Of a DNA stretch of 64,000 nucleotides, positions 23,331-35,462 are shown piece after piece. Under the pieces are notes generated by a model, which made no database searches, was not told the origin of the DNA, and worked only from the letters and a program-made list of their open reading frames with translations. The stretch covers positions 3,534,001 to 3,598,000 of the forward strand of contig JBANDB010000009.1 of assembly GCA_037576215.1 (NCBI GenBank). The letters run 5' to 3'. Source of the DNA: Armillaria gallica (Eukaryota > Basidiomycota > Agaricomycetes > Agaricales > Physalacriaceae). Within the stretch, counting starts at the first letter, position 1; each line of letters begins with the position of its first letter. The translations under genes were made by a program, and so were the position numbers.

Positions 23331-24085
23331 GTCGCTCAACGAAGTGTCGTGCACCCAACCGTGAAGAGAGCCCACCTATCAAGCACATAACCTGTCTGGT
23401 GGGCAACGCCATAAACACCAGCCCAGCTACGAGGATGACGACGGCCGCCGACATCAACTTGTTATCCCAATGACCGATACGCAGCGTCGTCAGCATGCCA
23501 GCTGCTGCCATAGAAATGCGAGAAAACCGAATGCGGCGCTTCACTGTCCTTGGCGTCCTTCCCGTAGAGGGATTTCGGCAAGATACGGATGAGGTCACTA
23601 AGCGCGGCAGCGTGGGAGGAAGTCCAAATGGCGTACTGTATGGAAAGAAATGTGGGTCCGGTAGAGAACATGACGGTGGGGTAGTTGAGGAACCAGGAAT
23701 GATCAAACGTCGCGAGGTTGGAGCGAAAAATGGGTGTCCTTTTGTCGAGAACATGAGGTCGTTGGAGACGCCGACTGGTTTTGGGGAGGATGACGGGGTA
23801 TGTGAGGAGTGGGTCTAATGGACGCTTGCAACGTCGTAGTATATGCCTCCGTAACGGTACAAGACAATGTATCGGATCACATCGCCACGTTGTTTCGGAA
23901 AACGATATCCATCGTACGTCCGTAGAAAACAAGGATAGTATTCGTTGATGAAATTCTGGGAGGATTCGTCTGTCCAGAGCACGTATTCACTGTCTGGAGG
24001 TTAGTTGACGGCGATGGTATCAGGAAAATAGACGTACTAGTCTGGCCTTAGGCTCCGACACCGACCTCCATTTTTCTGAGAGGAT
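23331..24085 (-). pseudogene. GT32 (OCH1/SUR1-like) glycosyltransferase relic, copy 1
   Basis: Pieces of a GT32 sugar transferase appear in order on the minus strand but in changing frames: EKWRSVSE, YVLWTDESSQNFINEYYP, GDVIRYIVLYRYGGIYYD, CKRPLDPLLTYPVILPKT, NDLMFSTKGHPFFAPT, NLATFDHSWFLNYPTVMFS, RILPKSLYGKDAK, APHSVFSHFYGSSWHADDAA, then GHWDNK and a hydrophobic helix. The donor-binding DXD motif that should follow GGIYYD is missing where the frame shifts, and at least two more shifts follow. Family members mannosylate sphingolipids or glycans in the Golgi; this copy cannot. The same breaks are in all three copies. Confidence 0.75.
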
Positions 24086-24256
24086 AACCGACCACCCTCT
24101 TGTCTATGCGTAGCTGCTATCTACCTACTCGATAGCAGGCCTCAACCCGAACGTTGTGATCCTTCAAGAATGCCTGTCAGCCTTAGACGTGTCGCCAAAG
24201 ACATCACTCACCAGCCCAGTCTAATCATAGAACAAACCCCCACATCGGACACGGCG

Positions 24257-26321
24257 CTATCCACTCCTGACCCATCCTCGTCCACGCGCCTGCATCACTT
24301 CCTTCCTCAGCGTCATCTCTCGTCTTGTCTCAGGGTCGTCCTCAGGTTTCTTCGGCTTTTCCAACATCGATCGTCGTAGTCTACCTCTATGGTGGAAGCA
24401 TCGAGTCCCGGAGTTGCAAAATCGTCTCTGAGCCCAGGCGAGGTAGGGGAAGGTTGGCTGGCGTAGGAGATGGCATTCGGGCAGTACTTGTAGATATCCG
24501 CACCGGTAGATCCAGAGCGACGCCGTGGACGTTGATGCGTGTGCATGGCATACGTAGGACACTAGATCTTAGAACACAAATGAAAATGACTGTTATAATG
24601 TCCACGTACTTTTTAATTTCCTTTCAGACGAATGGACATTGTGTGACGGTATTCGTCTACAACGCCACGCCTCTCTTCAAAAATGAAGACATTAGCGAAT
24701 GTGATCGGCTCATCCCTAAGCAGACGATTGTGACCCAGGATAGTCAGGAGAAAGTAGTACATGTACCTATGTGTGATTTGAAGACCAAGGGCTGGCGTAG
24801 GAATGCCGTCCATCATCTTTAATTCGCGCTGCGATGTACCATACTCATCCGTTGTCAACGTGATAATCGTTTCATGACGAAAAGTAGCCATTTTCCCGAG
24901 GAGATGCTTAGGTACAGTCACATAAACGCGAAGAATATACTGCGCAGAACACAAGGAAAGTCAGTTGAAAGGAACGGGGGCATAGAGCTCGATGCAGCAA
25001 ATATACCTCCACGCTTGCAACGCCTTCAAGATGCCACGAATTTTCCCTCCCAGTACATCCTGCTTGAATGGATCCCTGGAGAAAAACTTTGCCCTGGGAT
25101 TCACGTCTGGAATTCACGGAGCCTCTGGCTATCTGTCGCTCAGAGCATATGGGGTTTGAGCTGGCCAAGGACCAGAGGGAAACCCTGTTTACGAGGATGA
25201 CATGTATGTTCTCGTCCAAGACCTGCGACAACAGCGGGTACTTGACAGTATCAAGACCGACAGAGAAGGGTATTCTGTTTCCCGAAGCAAAGCCGGTAGA
25301 AGGTAGAGAAATCTGAGAAGTCGTCAGGGTGTTTTTTGTAAGTCGTCGACGAAGGAACAACTAACGAATATTACATCACGAATTCTCCCAGGTGGACACG
25401 CCGAACGATGTCCATTCTTCGAATCTATCTACTGCGGCATCATAGATGAGAGGGACATCTTCTCCACCTTGGACGGTGTCATCTGAACTGGGGACGGCTC
25501 GTAGGGCTCGGATCTTGGAAGGTACATAATTGGTATGCGACGGCTAGAAAGACATCGTAAGGTGGATTGAAACATAAAATAATATAATCCTCACGACTCA
25601 TGCATGCAGAAACCGTTCTTCTTTTGAACCATTCGCACCTTGATAAAATACGAGACGTCGCACATAGTATCACAGCTATAGCAAGAGAACGACGGCGGCA
25701 TGCTTGATGCACCACCATTACTGTTGATTTCAATTGGTATGGGAAGTGAGAACGAGCAGCGATCCTTCTGGGAACCTGACGTGGTGAAAAGTATATATAC
25801 AGGAATGGTACGCGACAGAAATGTCGAAGACCGTCGTTCTGATGTGATAATGCGTCCCTCAAGCTACAAGTAATATCAGAACGTCGGTCGCATCTCGCAA
25901 GTATGCCGATGACTGACCGTGAATGTGACTTTCGTTACCGAGCTTAGATTGCCTGAAAAGCGGATCGAGCCTTCGACCTCCCCATTCAAGCCATAGCATG
26001 GAGCATGCGACGGGCCCCACATACGAGGGCCAAGGTCAACCTCCATATGCTTCGTCGTATAGGTCCAACGCCCGGGATCTGACGAAGATGCCGCATCATG
26101 CTGAAGAAGAAGTTCAGAGGAGGAGGAATCTTGGGAGTATACTGGAGCTGAGCGCATCATCATTGTGTCACAAGCAGAGACTTGAGGGGAGCGCAAGGAA
26201 AGGTATTCGCCTAGAAAATCAGTCGCGGTTTTATGTGCGACACACGTGTACACCCTGGATGGCACACTGACATGTGGAAAGAGCAATCCTTCTTGCGGTG
26301 AATGGTGTGGTAACTATCCAT
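24257..26321 (-). pseudogene. Arrestin-like gene, copy 1 (5' frame disturbed)
   Basis: Exons on the minus strand read like a fungal arrestin-fold trafficking adaptor: MEVDLGPRMWGPSHAPCYG and LNGEVEGSIRFSGNLSSV, then after an intron LEGRI, FLSRTIPVYI, CSFSLPIPIEINSNGG, CDVSYFIKVRMV, YLPRSEPYEPS, and a later ILRVYVTVPKHLLGK block. The 3' limit (a tail with EKPKKPEDDPETRREM) is uncertain. Near the start codon (ATG 26319-26321) copy 1 has 5 nt more than copy 3, which puts the start out of frame with the body, and a CAG-TAG change near 25443 stops one of the two frames open there in the other copies. Probably non-functional. The arrestin assignment is from motif wording, not structure. Confidence 0.5.
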
Positions 26322-27322
26322 GTCTCAACCCGACAAGTCTAGCGAGACACCTATCAGTGCTTCGGAAATAATGACTACAGTAAAACATGGAAGGGTCAAC
26401 CACAGGAGAAAGTCAGCATCTGATCATCTGAACAGCATCAACGAGACGACCGAAGTGCCCGCTGAACTTCGATGCGGTGTGGCCACGGAGAACACGAACA
26501 TTTTAGCATGTGGTCCTTGTAGAAGATTAGCGAAACCGCGGTTGTCTTTCACATACTAGAACGAAGATTGCATATAGTGTTCGGAGTCCAGAGAAGGTAA
26601 AATTGAGTCACAAGTAGTATACCGGACCTTCACTGGTGACTCAGAGACTCTGGAGGACTTTGTACCAGCCGCCGTATTCACTAGGATCGAGTCTGAGCAG
26701 GGGCGTGGGAAACGATGCAACAAACTGAAGAAATCGGAGGTCAAATGCACAGAGCGGCAACTGAACAATTGGCTGACGGCCCTGCCTACCAGAATAAATA
26801 ACCGAGGTTAACGCCACCAACATCCAACAAAGTCAGATTAAAGACGGGCCAGGGAGCAGTAGGTGGGACGACAACAGTGAATCAGACCTGAAGACAAGCA
26901 CTGCTGTGTAGCCCAACGACTAGACCGGTTCCGCAGTATTAATCCGATTCAATGTCCAGGATAACTGTTGAGCAGTTGAGCGGTTGACATTGAGTATTCC
27001 AGTGCGCGCAACTAAAAGAAGCGATTCCGCCTCAGCCTTGACATGATCAAAGCGACGTGACAATGAGAAGAGGTCCCGATCGGGACACGTTACTGGTAGC
27101 AGAAGGCCTGGCAGCGAACGGGTGTCCCTTTGATAGGAATGAGGCCTTTCTCAGAGGCATCTTTTTAGCAGTGCAAGATTTTGCCTCTGCAGTGACGGCG
27201 TTGTTAGTTCAAGCTAGGATTGTTTTCAATCGCGATCGGGTTCCGGAACTGGCAGATCGGCCCGAACATGCCGTCATTTTCAACCAAAACTTTTCAGTCC
27301 GAGTCAACCACAATTGCCGAGG
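26322..27322. other. Spacer between arrestin-like gene and TRM82, copy 1
   Basis: About 1 kb lying between two divergent genes, present in all three units and presumably carrying the TRM82 promoter. Minus-strand frames (26556-26768 and neighbours) are kept in the other copies with changed residues; I do not recognise them. They might be 5' exons of the arrestin-like gene. Confidence 0.3.
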
Positions 27323-28629
27323 ATGAATTCACCTGTGTACCCTTACTCTCAGCTTATCTACCCGTCGTCTTCAACATTTATTGCGATATCTGGGCCACAC
27401 GTACAGACAATAGATCCATCGTTCGTTGTTCGTTTCTTATACGATTATGATCACCCAATGGACTCTAGGTCACGCAAAGTTCTATCTTCATCGACGAACT
27501 TTCCTCCCGAGGAACAGAAGACATCGTTAAACTCTGGACCGATTAGATGTGCTGCGCTGGATAACGAGAAAATCCATCTTGCGACTGTAGGAGATGATAA
27601 AACACCTACCAGCGTTGCCTTCATGGCTGACGGTCAGACTATCTTGGTGTCGGATAAATTTGGCGACATATTCAGGTGCGTTAGCAACATCTGCTATCAT
27701 TTTCTGTGCTAAATTGTGACTCTAGCTATCTACTTGATCCTCCCCCGGTCTCAAAAACTGAAAACCCGAAAGGAGAAGAACGCGATCGAACTTCCCTCGT
27801 CTCCCATCCTTCTGCTTCAAATGGAACCCTAATCCTTGGCCATACGTCTCTCCTTACCACCTTGCTACTTTCTCCCGATGAGAAATACATCATCACAGCT
27901 GACAGAGACGAGCACATCCGCGTCAGTTGGTACCCGCAAGGATACTGTATTGAAACCTTCTGTCTAGGGTCCACCAAGTCGGTCCATCTCTTCCTTGTCT
28001 TTGTATATGCTCGTCAGATCAAACAGCTTCGTTTCTGCACTCCACATACCAAAATCCAATCCTTCCGTTCTGATATCAGGCGGCGGAGATCCCGAGCTCA
28101 AAGTGTGAGATTGGTTGTCCGGCCAATGGAAGTGCGATATCCCGATCTGGGACTCTGTCAAAGACTATATAATGGTAAAAACCAAGCTCTATAAGAAGGG
28201 CAGAAAATCTGACGACGACGACGACAAACGAGAGTCCCCAGAGGGGAGCAAGCGCAGGAAAAAAGGTGGCAAAAGCAAAGCAACAGGTGAGGAGCCAGAT
28301 TCCATGGATGTAGATGTTTCACAAGCAAATGATGAGGTGCCGAGTCTCGAGGAGGAGGCTCCGGCCCTTGTCGAAGAGGAGGCTACGGTCTTGGTCGTAC
28401 AGAAAGTCGATTCAATAGCGTGGGAGGACAGGACATACATTCTGTTCAGCATCGTTGGGTAGCTATTCTATGCCTAACTATCCATCCCTTGCTCATCGGT
28501 AAATTGCAGCGGTACAGCTCTGTTCCTAAGGCAGTTCCCCGCAGATGGATCAGTACCTGAAATCCAGGCTTAGAATGTTCATAAACCGGTTTTGGACTTT
28601 ATTTTAACCTTTGAAGAAGGGTCAGCCGC
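27323..28629 (+). pseudogene. TRM82 5' fragment, copy 1 (deletion, nonsense, 3' truncation)
   Basis: Starts MNSPVYPYSQL as the intact gene at 44440. Compared with it, 141 bp are missing after AAAACAC, which removes an intron plus 22 codons and happens to keep the frame; a TGG is TGA at 28106-28108 in the segment DPELKVW; and the gene is cut at the unit boundary after the codons for FEEGSAA. Past the junction the frame would meet TAG after two more codons. Confidence 0.88.
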
Positions 28630-28689
28630 AACGACGTAGTCTTCATTCCTGTTGTACATCCACGACAACATCCTCCACACATTCCCCCG

Positions 28690-29325
28690 TGGTAATATCC
28701 GCACCAAACACGTCGTCCGCCGTCCAACCTTGTGCCAATACGGGAAATGATCGTTCCCGTGTGAGGACATTGCGCGCAGGAAAGTTGGACGACGTACACG
28801 GTCGTTTGCGTTATACCCTTGCGTGGGACTACCTCGCCCAGCAGCAGCCTGATCCTGTACGACTTGGTGTGAAGCCACAGGCAAAGCCTATCAGCACCTC
28901 TCAAGTTTCAAATCTCAGGTTACCTTAGTGGAGCGCTGGAGGCGAGCCGACCGACGACGATGACCATCTTGAGAGAGGACGCCGGCATCTCCGCTGATGG
29001 ACAGCCGTGGGTTGACAGTATCCCCTCAAAAGTCTCAGGCAGGTCGGAGGGAAGAGAATGGATTGCTGCGGGCTACTACTCGAGGGAAGGAAAGGTCCAC
29101 GTCGATGATCGAAGCAGGAAGGTGTTGGCGTATATCGTGTCGGGGAAATATATTAACTGGCTCCGCCCACCGTAAGTTCGCGCCACAGAGATCTTGTAGA
29201 TTACGCGCAGGAAATACATATCCGAACAATCTATTCCTCTCATCATGACTTATTTTCAGAAAAGGTGGACGAGCTATGGACGCGAGCAGAAAAGCACAGA
29301 GGTACGAAATTTTACCTTTGAAATT
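28690..29325 (+). pseudogene. Unidentified plus-strand exons at left end of unit, copy 2
   Basis: Same segments as in copy 1, including ILREDAGISADGQPWVDS, VHVDDRSRKVLAYIVSGK and the terminal VDELWTRAEKHRGTKFYL-stop, here in an unbroken last segment. The 5' part is replaced by TRM82 sequence at the unit junction. No family recognised. Confidence 0.35.
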
Positions 29326-29520
29326 GTTGGTCAATGCCATCGTCCTGTTGGTGGAAAGACTGGAATGTTCTGGGAGATGACTGCTTAGTCTAAGAGCAGC
29401 AACACTGGAGTTTCTAACGCCTGGTGGCAGCCGGCGATGCTTTATTTTACTATGGAATAAATTGCACAGTAGTTTTGGAATTATGTACAAAAGGTATCAA
29501 AAGGTGGGTAGTATTCACCA

Positions 29521-31417
29521 TCAAGCGAGAATAAACTCAGACGTTACAGATAACCCGAGTTTATTTAGCCGCTTTATCTCTTTTGAGTCGGTCATTTGAA
29601 ACACAGACACTTTCTCAAACTTGTCGTTGGATAGTCGTCCGACAACCCAATGTTGTCTGTAGCCCACGGATAGCACTGGTCTGGTGCAGAGCAGTGTGTA
29701 CATGTCCTCAGGTATCGGGTACTGGTGGCTGGCGACGATTTTGAATGTATGCATGCGGGATGCACTGATGTTGAATATACGCGCTATCCCGTGCACATCT
29801 TCAACAACCAACTCTCCGTATCGATCACTCCCTTCTACACCTCCCACAGCCAATCCACGCACAAAGCCCCTTTTAATGTGGAGCCCATGATACAAGTCAT
29901 CCACACTCCTCCGAGCTTCGGCAAAGAAGCCAAAATCTGGGTCTTTGGGCAGAGACTTGGTCATGACCTGCTCCCATGATGGCCTCCATTTCTTGCATGC
30001 ACTTCCAGGTTCAGGATAGGTGAAGAGCAGTTGGCCCCGATTCCATAAGTGCATCTCATTTATAAGTGCTGACCATGCATCCTCCAGAGATCGGCTCTCA
30101 TAGTACGCCGGTATTGAGGCCATCCTTAGACAAAATGCTAGCCCGGCAACTTTATCTGCTGGGTACGTTGATATCCGATCCTGCATCGCAGATAGCGCAA
30201 CATATAGATAGAGAGAATTGTCTGCAGCCTTGAGCAGCTTGTGAAATTTTGTTAATATCTTGTTCTTGTAGTTTCCCATGTCATCTATTGGCTCGGAGTG
30301 CATTGGCCCATCTGGTGTATCCCCGGCAATCGTCTTCGCGTAGCCGACCTCCTGAAATGTCCACGCACGCCTAAACCAACACCGGTCACTCTCCAGATCA
30401 CCCTCCTTCAGACTCAAAGGCATCCCCAGCCCACTCAAATAGCACACCACATGTTTGTTTTGATATATTCCTCCGATGGTTGGCACATCCAGTTTCCACT
30501 CTTCCACACGCAGATCCTCCCTTGACCCTCCTCTCTGTCTCAAGCAGAGAACATCCAACCACATGTATTCCAGTCCCAGGTTCAGCATCTCAATCCGGAT
30601 AAGGTCGAGGTTGGCACCTTTTGGGATGGGCACCGGCCATTCACATCCATTGATAGGGGTCCACACGTCGTCGCGATCCACCTCATTAACCCAAGCATGT
30701 GATATTGGTCGTAGTACTTTTGGAAAGTGCCAGATGGTCACCCCGTGGCAGCTCCACCATGGGACCACACGATTACTGTACAGATCCCAGACTCGTCGAG
30801 GCCTTCTTCTCGGGTTGACTATCCGGTCACCATTGAGTGCACGCCTTCGCCAATTTATGTCCTCCGCTTTACGTCTCCGCAGCTCCTTTTGAATGTCAGT
30901 GACTCTGGGGTGGAACCATGCTGAGCGCAGACGGCCATATGCAGTTCCAAAGTCGTACTTCTGTGCAATGCAGTCTTCGAGAACGAAGGAGAGGGAAAGG
31001 GTATCTAATGTGTATGAGGTAGCCAGTGTGGTATTGAGTAAATCCAAGAGGTCCTGAATGCCAAGGCTAGAGCAAGGAGTGTCGGCGAGGGAGGATGATA
31101 TTACGGGCTCTCTGCCAGTGTACGCCCGTTGTTTTGGAACCTCTATGGATTCTTCCGTTTGCCCGATTTCTGTCTGGGAGGAGATCGTAACTTCGGGTTG
31201 AAGCCGCGGCGGTGCATCGGTGTCGCGATCTTGCTTACGGGACTTGGATGTCCACTTGTCTACCACAATTTTGGTAATCACTAGCCATAGCTTGAATTAG
31301 TAGGACACATGACGGTAATTGATTAGGTGTACTTACATTTGAGAAAGTTCCAGGAGGACCTAGCGTTGGATAGAAACATGTTATGTCGAGCTGTTGAGGT
31401 TCAAGGTGTAGTTGCAT
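29521..31417 (-). CDS. HET-domain protein, copy 2
   Basis: Two exons, 31417-31337 and 31254-29521, about 604 residues, with no frame break in the large exon. Same landmarks as copy 1: LEYMWLDVLCLRQ, VPTIGGIYQ, VVCYLSGLG, CWFRRAWTFQEVG. It lacks the small exon 2/intron 2 segment of copies 1 and 3, so the region after TSKSRK runs straight into DRDTDAPP. Variable patches relative to copy 1 include NKH for DVH after GIYQ, and CHGVTIWHFP for CGASIQRFR upstream of the domain, where copy 2 also has one extra codon. Inferred role as for copy 1. Confidence 0.85.
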
Positions 31418-32499
31418 CAACGCGTCAACATCATGTGCTTCACGTGGTACGATGCATCCTTGACGGGCCGAGCGCTTAATGTTCGATGGGGTGCTGGATA
31501 ATATCAGTTTATATCAACGGTATTCAACAGTACAGGGAGATTTGGGAAATCAAGTAGTAACTGAACGTCGAACGTACATGAGAATCCGTAGACAGGTGTT
31601 TATTTTAAGAAAAGTTGGGGTAAAGAAGGTGAACATATGACTGATAACAGTCCTTCGTCCAATGTTTTCGCAATCAGAGTCGGTAGGAGGGGAATAGGCA
31701 ACTATAGCTGGGTTATCATTTACACAAACCGTCACCTGTACCGGAGAAAACGAGGATATCCTGGATTTCCAAAATTGTGCGTCAGTAATTCAACCTGGCC
31801 TTTCCTGAGGGACTACGGGTGGAGCAAACATCTGAGAAATCACCAAGGAGCAGGTGGTATCATCAGTCATCAACGACCGTCGTTTTGTTAATGCACTTCC
31901 TGCGAGAAATATTGTGAAGCCTTCGATCAAATGACCCAGCTCTTTCTTTTTAGCTGGGGCAAGTGGTCGTTCGGATGTAGGACGGCATTTCAGACCTCGT
32001 ATACAATTATGAGTCTACAAGTTCTGGAGGAAACGTAGTCATGGTGAAAAAAGAGACCACGACCGGCGATGCAGCTCCGCAAAGCTAGGACGTGCGTTTC
32101 CAGAATGGGCTCTTTGTCGATTCCTGATCGGAACGGTATGTGGACTCCCTATGAGGCTGTGCCTCGTCGTCCTCTAACTGAAATCACGTAGTACGCCAAT
32201 AAAAGTGTTTAAGGTCAGATCGATTGCTGTCCGCAGCTTCTAGGTGCCAACCGATTTTTCAGCCCCTTACAGTTCTGTCGAAGGATAATGAGATAAATAC
32301 ACCCTCTGCTTAGCTGTTTTAGACATCGTGAAGATGGGAAGAGCGCGACGAACTACAATACTCCCCCAGCCCACGATCTTCTAGTTCCTGGACGTGCCGG
32401 CCTTCCTCCAGACGCATCTCCTCTAGGATTCAGTTCAACGTCGTGCAGCCGAATCGACACTGGCAGGAAAAAGAGAACGCCTCATTGACGATCGTTCTG

Positions 32500-33235
32500 T
32501 CAGTCAACGAAGTGTCGTGCACCCAACCGTGAAGAGAGTCCACCTATCAAGCGCATAACCTGCCTGCGCTGTCTGGTGGGCAACGCCATGAACACCAACC
32601 CAGCTGCGAGGATGACGACGGCCGCCAACATCAACTTGTTATCCCAATGACCGATACGCAGCGTCATCAGCATGGCCATAGAAATGCGAGAAAACAGAAT
32701 GCGGCGCTTCACCATCCTTGGCGTCCTTCCCGTAGAAGGATTTCTGCAAGATACGGATGGGGTCACTAAGCGCGGCAGCGTGGGAGGAAGTCCAGATGGT
32801 GCGCTGTATGGAAAGAAACGTGGGTCCGGTAGAGAACATGACGGTGGGGTAGTTGAGGAACCAGGAATGATCAAACGTCGCGAGGTTGGAGCGAAAAATG
32901 GGTGTCCTTTTGTCGAGAACATGAGGTCGTTGGAGACGTCGACTGGTTTTGGGGAGGATGACGGGGTATGTGAGGAGTGGGTCTAATGGACGCTTGCAAC
33001 GTCGTAGTATATGCCTCCGTAACGGTACAAGACAATGTATCGGATCACATCGCCACGTTTCGGAAAACGATATCCATCGTACGTCCGTAGAAAACAAGGA
33101 TGAATTTTTGGGAGGATTCGTCTGTCCAGAGCACGTATTCACTGTCTGGAGGTTAGTTGACGGCGGTTGTATCAGGAAAATAGACGTACTAGTCTGGCCT
33201 TAGGCTCCGACACCGATCTCCATTTTTCTGAGAGG
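32500..33235 (-). pseudogene. GT32 glycosyltransferase relic, copy 2
   Basis: Same pieces and same frame breaks as copy 1, including the missing DXD after GGIYYD. In addition a 3-nt loss in the FPKQRGD stretch (one Gln) and a 6-nt loss near HADDAA. It ends in GHWDNKLMLAAVVILAAG, the C-terminal hydrophobic helix. Confidence 0.72.
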
Positions 33236-33408
33236 ATAACCGACCACCCTCTTGTCTATGCGTAGCTGCTATCTGCCCACTCGATATCAGGCCTCAACCC
33301 GAACGTTGTGGTCCTTCATGAATGCCTGTCAGCCTTAGACGTGTCGCCAAAGACATCACTCACCAGCTCAGTCTAATCATAGAACAAACCCCCACATCGG
33401 ACACGGCG

Positions 33409-35462
33409 CTATCCATTCCTGACCCATCCTCGTCCACGCGCCTGCATCACTTCCCTCCTCAGTGTCATCTCTCGTTTTGTCTCAGGGTCGTCCTCAGGTT
33501 TCTTCGGCTTTTCCAACATCGATCGTCGTAGTCCACCTCCATGGTGAAGCATCGAGTCCCGGAGCTGCGAAATCATCTCTGAGCCCAGGCGAGTTAGGGG
33601 AAGATTAGTTGGCGTAGGAGATGGCACTCGGGCAGTACTTGTAGATATCCGCACCGGTAGACCCAGAGTGACGCCGTGGACGTTGATGCGTGTGCATGGT
33701 ATATGTAGGACACTAGTTCTTAGAATACAAATGAAAATGATTGTTATCATGTCGACGTACCTTTTGATTTCCTTTCAAACGAATGGACATTGTGTGATGG
33801 TATTCGTCTACAACGCCACGCCTCTCTTCAAATAATGAAGACATTAGCAAATGTGATCGGCTCATCCCTAAGCAGACGATTGTGACCCAGGATAGTTGGG
33901 AGAAAGCAGTACATGTACCTATGTGTGATTTGAAGACCAAGGGCCGGTATAGGGATGCTGCCCGTCGTCTTTAATTCTCGCTGCGATGTACCGTACCCAT
34001 CCGTTGTCAACGTAATAACCGTTTCATGATGAAAAGTAGGCATTTTCCCGAGGAGATGCTTAGGCACAGCCACATAAACGCGAAGAATATACTGCGCAGA
34101 ACACAAGGAAAGTCAGTTGAAAGAAGCGGGGCATAGAGCTCGATGCAGCAAATATACCTCCACCCTTGCAATGCCTTCAAGATGCCACGAACTTTTCCTC
34201 CCAGCACATCCTGCTTGGATGGATCCCTGGAGAAAAATGTTGCCCTGGGATTCATGTCTGGAATTCACGGTGCCTGATGCTATCTGCCACTCATAACATG
34301 TGGGTTTTGAGCTGGCCGAGGACCAAAGGGAAACCCTGTTCACGAGGGCGACATGTATGTTCTCGTCCAAGACATGCGACAACAGCAGGTGCTTGACAGT
34401 ATCAAGACTGACAGAGAAGGGTATTCTATTGCCCGAAGCAAAGTCGGTAGAAGGCAGAGAAATCTGAGAAATCGTCAGGGTGTTTTTTGTAAGTCGTCAA
34501 CGAAGGAGCAACTAATGAATATTACATCATGAAAGCTCCCAGGCGGACACGCGGGACGATGTCCATCCTTCGAATCTATCCCCTGCGACGTCATAGATGA
34601 GAGGGACATTTCCTCCACCTTCGACGGTGTCATCCGAACTGGGGATGGCTCGTAGGGTTCGGATTTTGGAAGGTAATTCGTATGCAACGACTAGAAAGAC
34701 ATGGTAAGGTGGATTGAAACATAAAATAATAGAATCCTCACGACTCGTGCATGCATAAACTGTTCTTCGTTCAAACCATGCGCACGTTGATAAAATACGA
34801 GACGTCGCACATAGTATCACAGCTATAGCAAGAGAACGACGGTGGCATGCTTGATGCACCACCATTACTGTTGATTTCAATTGGTATGGGAAGTGAGAAC
34901 AAGCAGCTATCATTCTGGGGACCTGACGTGGTGAAAGGCATACATACAGGAATGGTACACGACAGAAATGTCGAAGGCCGTTGCTCTGACATGATAATAC
35001 GTCCCTCAAGCTACAAGTAAATCAGAACGTTGGTTGCATCTCGCAAATATGCCCGCGACTGACCGTGAGTGTGACTTTCGTTACCGAGCTTAGATTGCCT
35101 GAAAAGCGGATCGAGCCTTCGACCTCCCCATTCAGGCCATAGCATGGAGCATATGATAGGCCCCATATACGAGGGCCAAGGTCGACCTCCATATGCTTCG
35201 TCGTATAGATCCAACGTCCGGGATCTAACGAAGATGTCGCATCATGCTGAAGAAGTTCAGAAGAGGAGGAATCTTGGGAGTATACTGGAGCTGAGCGCAT
35301 CATCATTGTGTCACAAGCAGAGACTTGAGGGGAGCGCAAGGAAAGGTATTCGCCTAGGGAAGCAGTCGCGGTTTTATGTGCGACACATGTACACCCTGGA
35401 TGGCACATCGTCATGTGGAAGGAGCAATCCTTCTTGCGGTGAATGGTGTGGTAACTATCCAT
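33409..35462 (-). CDS. Arrestin-like gene, copy 2
   Basis: ATG at 35460-35462. Copy 2 shares the 5-nt surplus near the start with copy 1 but has lost 2 nt about 60 nt later (TACATGTGTCGC against TACACGTGTGTCGC), so the frame returns to that of the body and the stretch between reads a different peptide (IHRKKDCSFHMTMCHPGC). The body holds LGPRIWGLSYAPCYGLNG, EVEGSIRFSGNLSSV, TFLSCTIPVCMPFTTSG, DTMCDVSYFINVRMV and YLPKSEPYEPSPVRMTPSK, and the later VAVPKHLLGKM block. The best preserved of the three copies, but full exon joins are unproven, so function is not established. Confidence 0.45.

Larger units (their letters stand above)
19369..28629. repeat. Tandem segmental duplication, copy 1 (9261 bp)
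   Basis: First of three head-to-tail copies. The unit begins at AACGACGTAGTCTTC right after GGGGATGC of the single-copy flank and ends within a TRM82 exon at GGGTCAGCCGC. Order inside: orphan plus-strand exons, HET gene (-), unassigned spacer, GT32 relic (-), arrestin-like gene (-), spacer, TRM82 5' part (+). The copies are colinear along their length with scattered substitutions and a few larger indels. This copy lacks 141 bp of TRM82. Confidence 0.93.

Noticed and set aside
23495..23818. Plus-strand ORF kept in all three units
   Set aside because: It lies opposite the GT32 relic, whose recognisable motifs are on the minus strand; openness follows from that composition.
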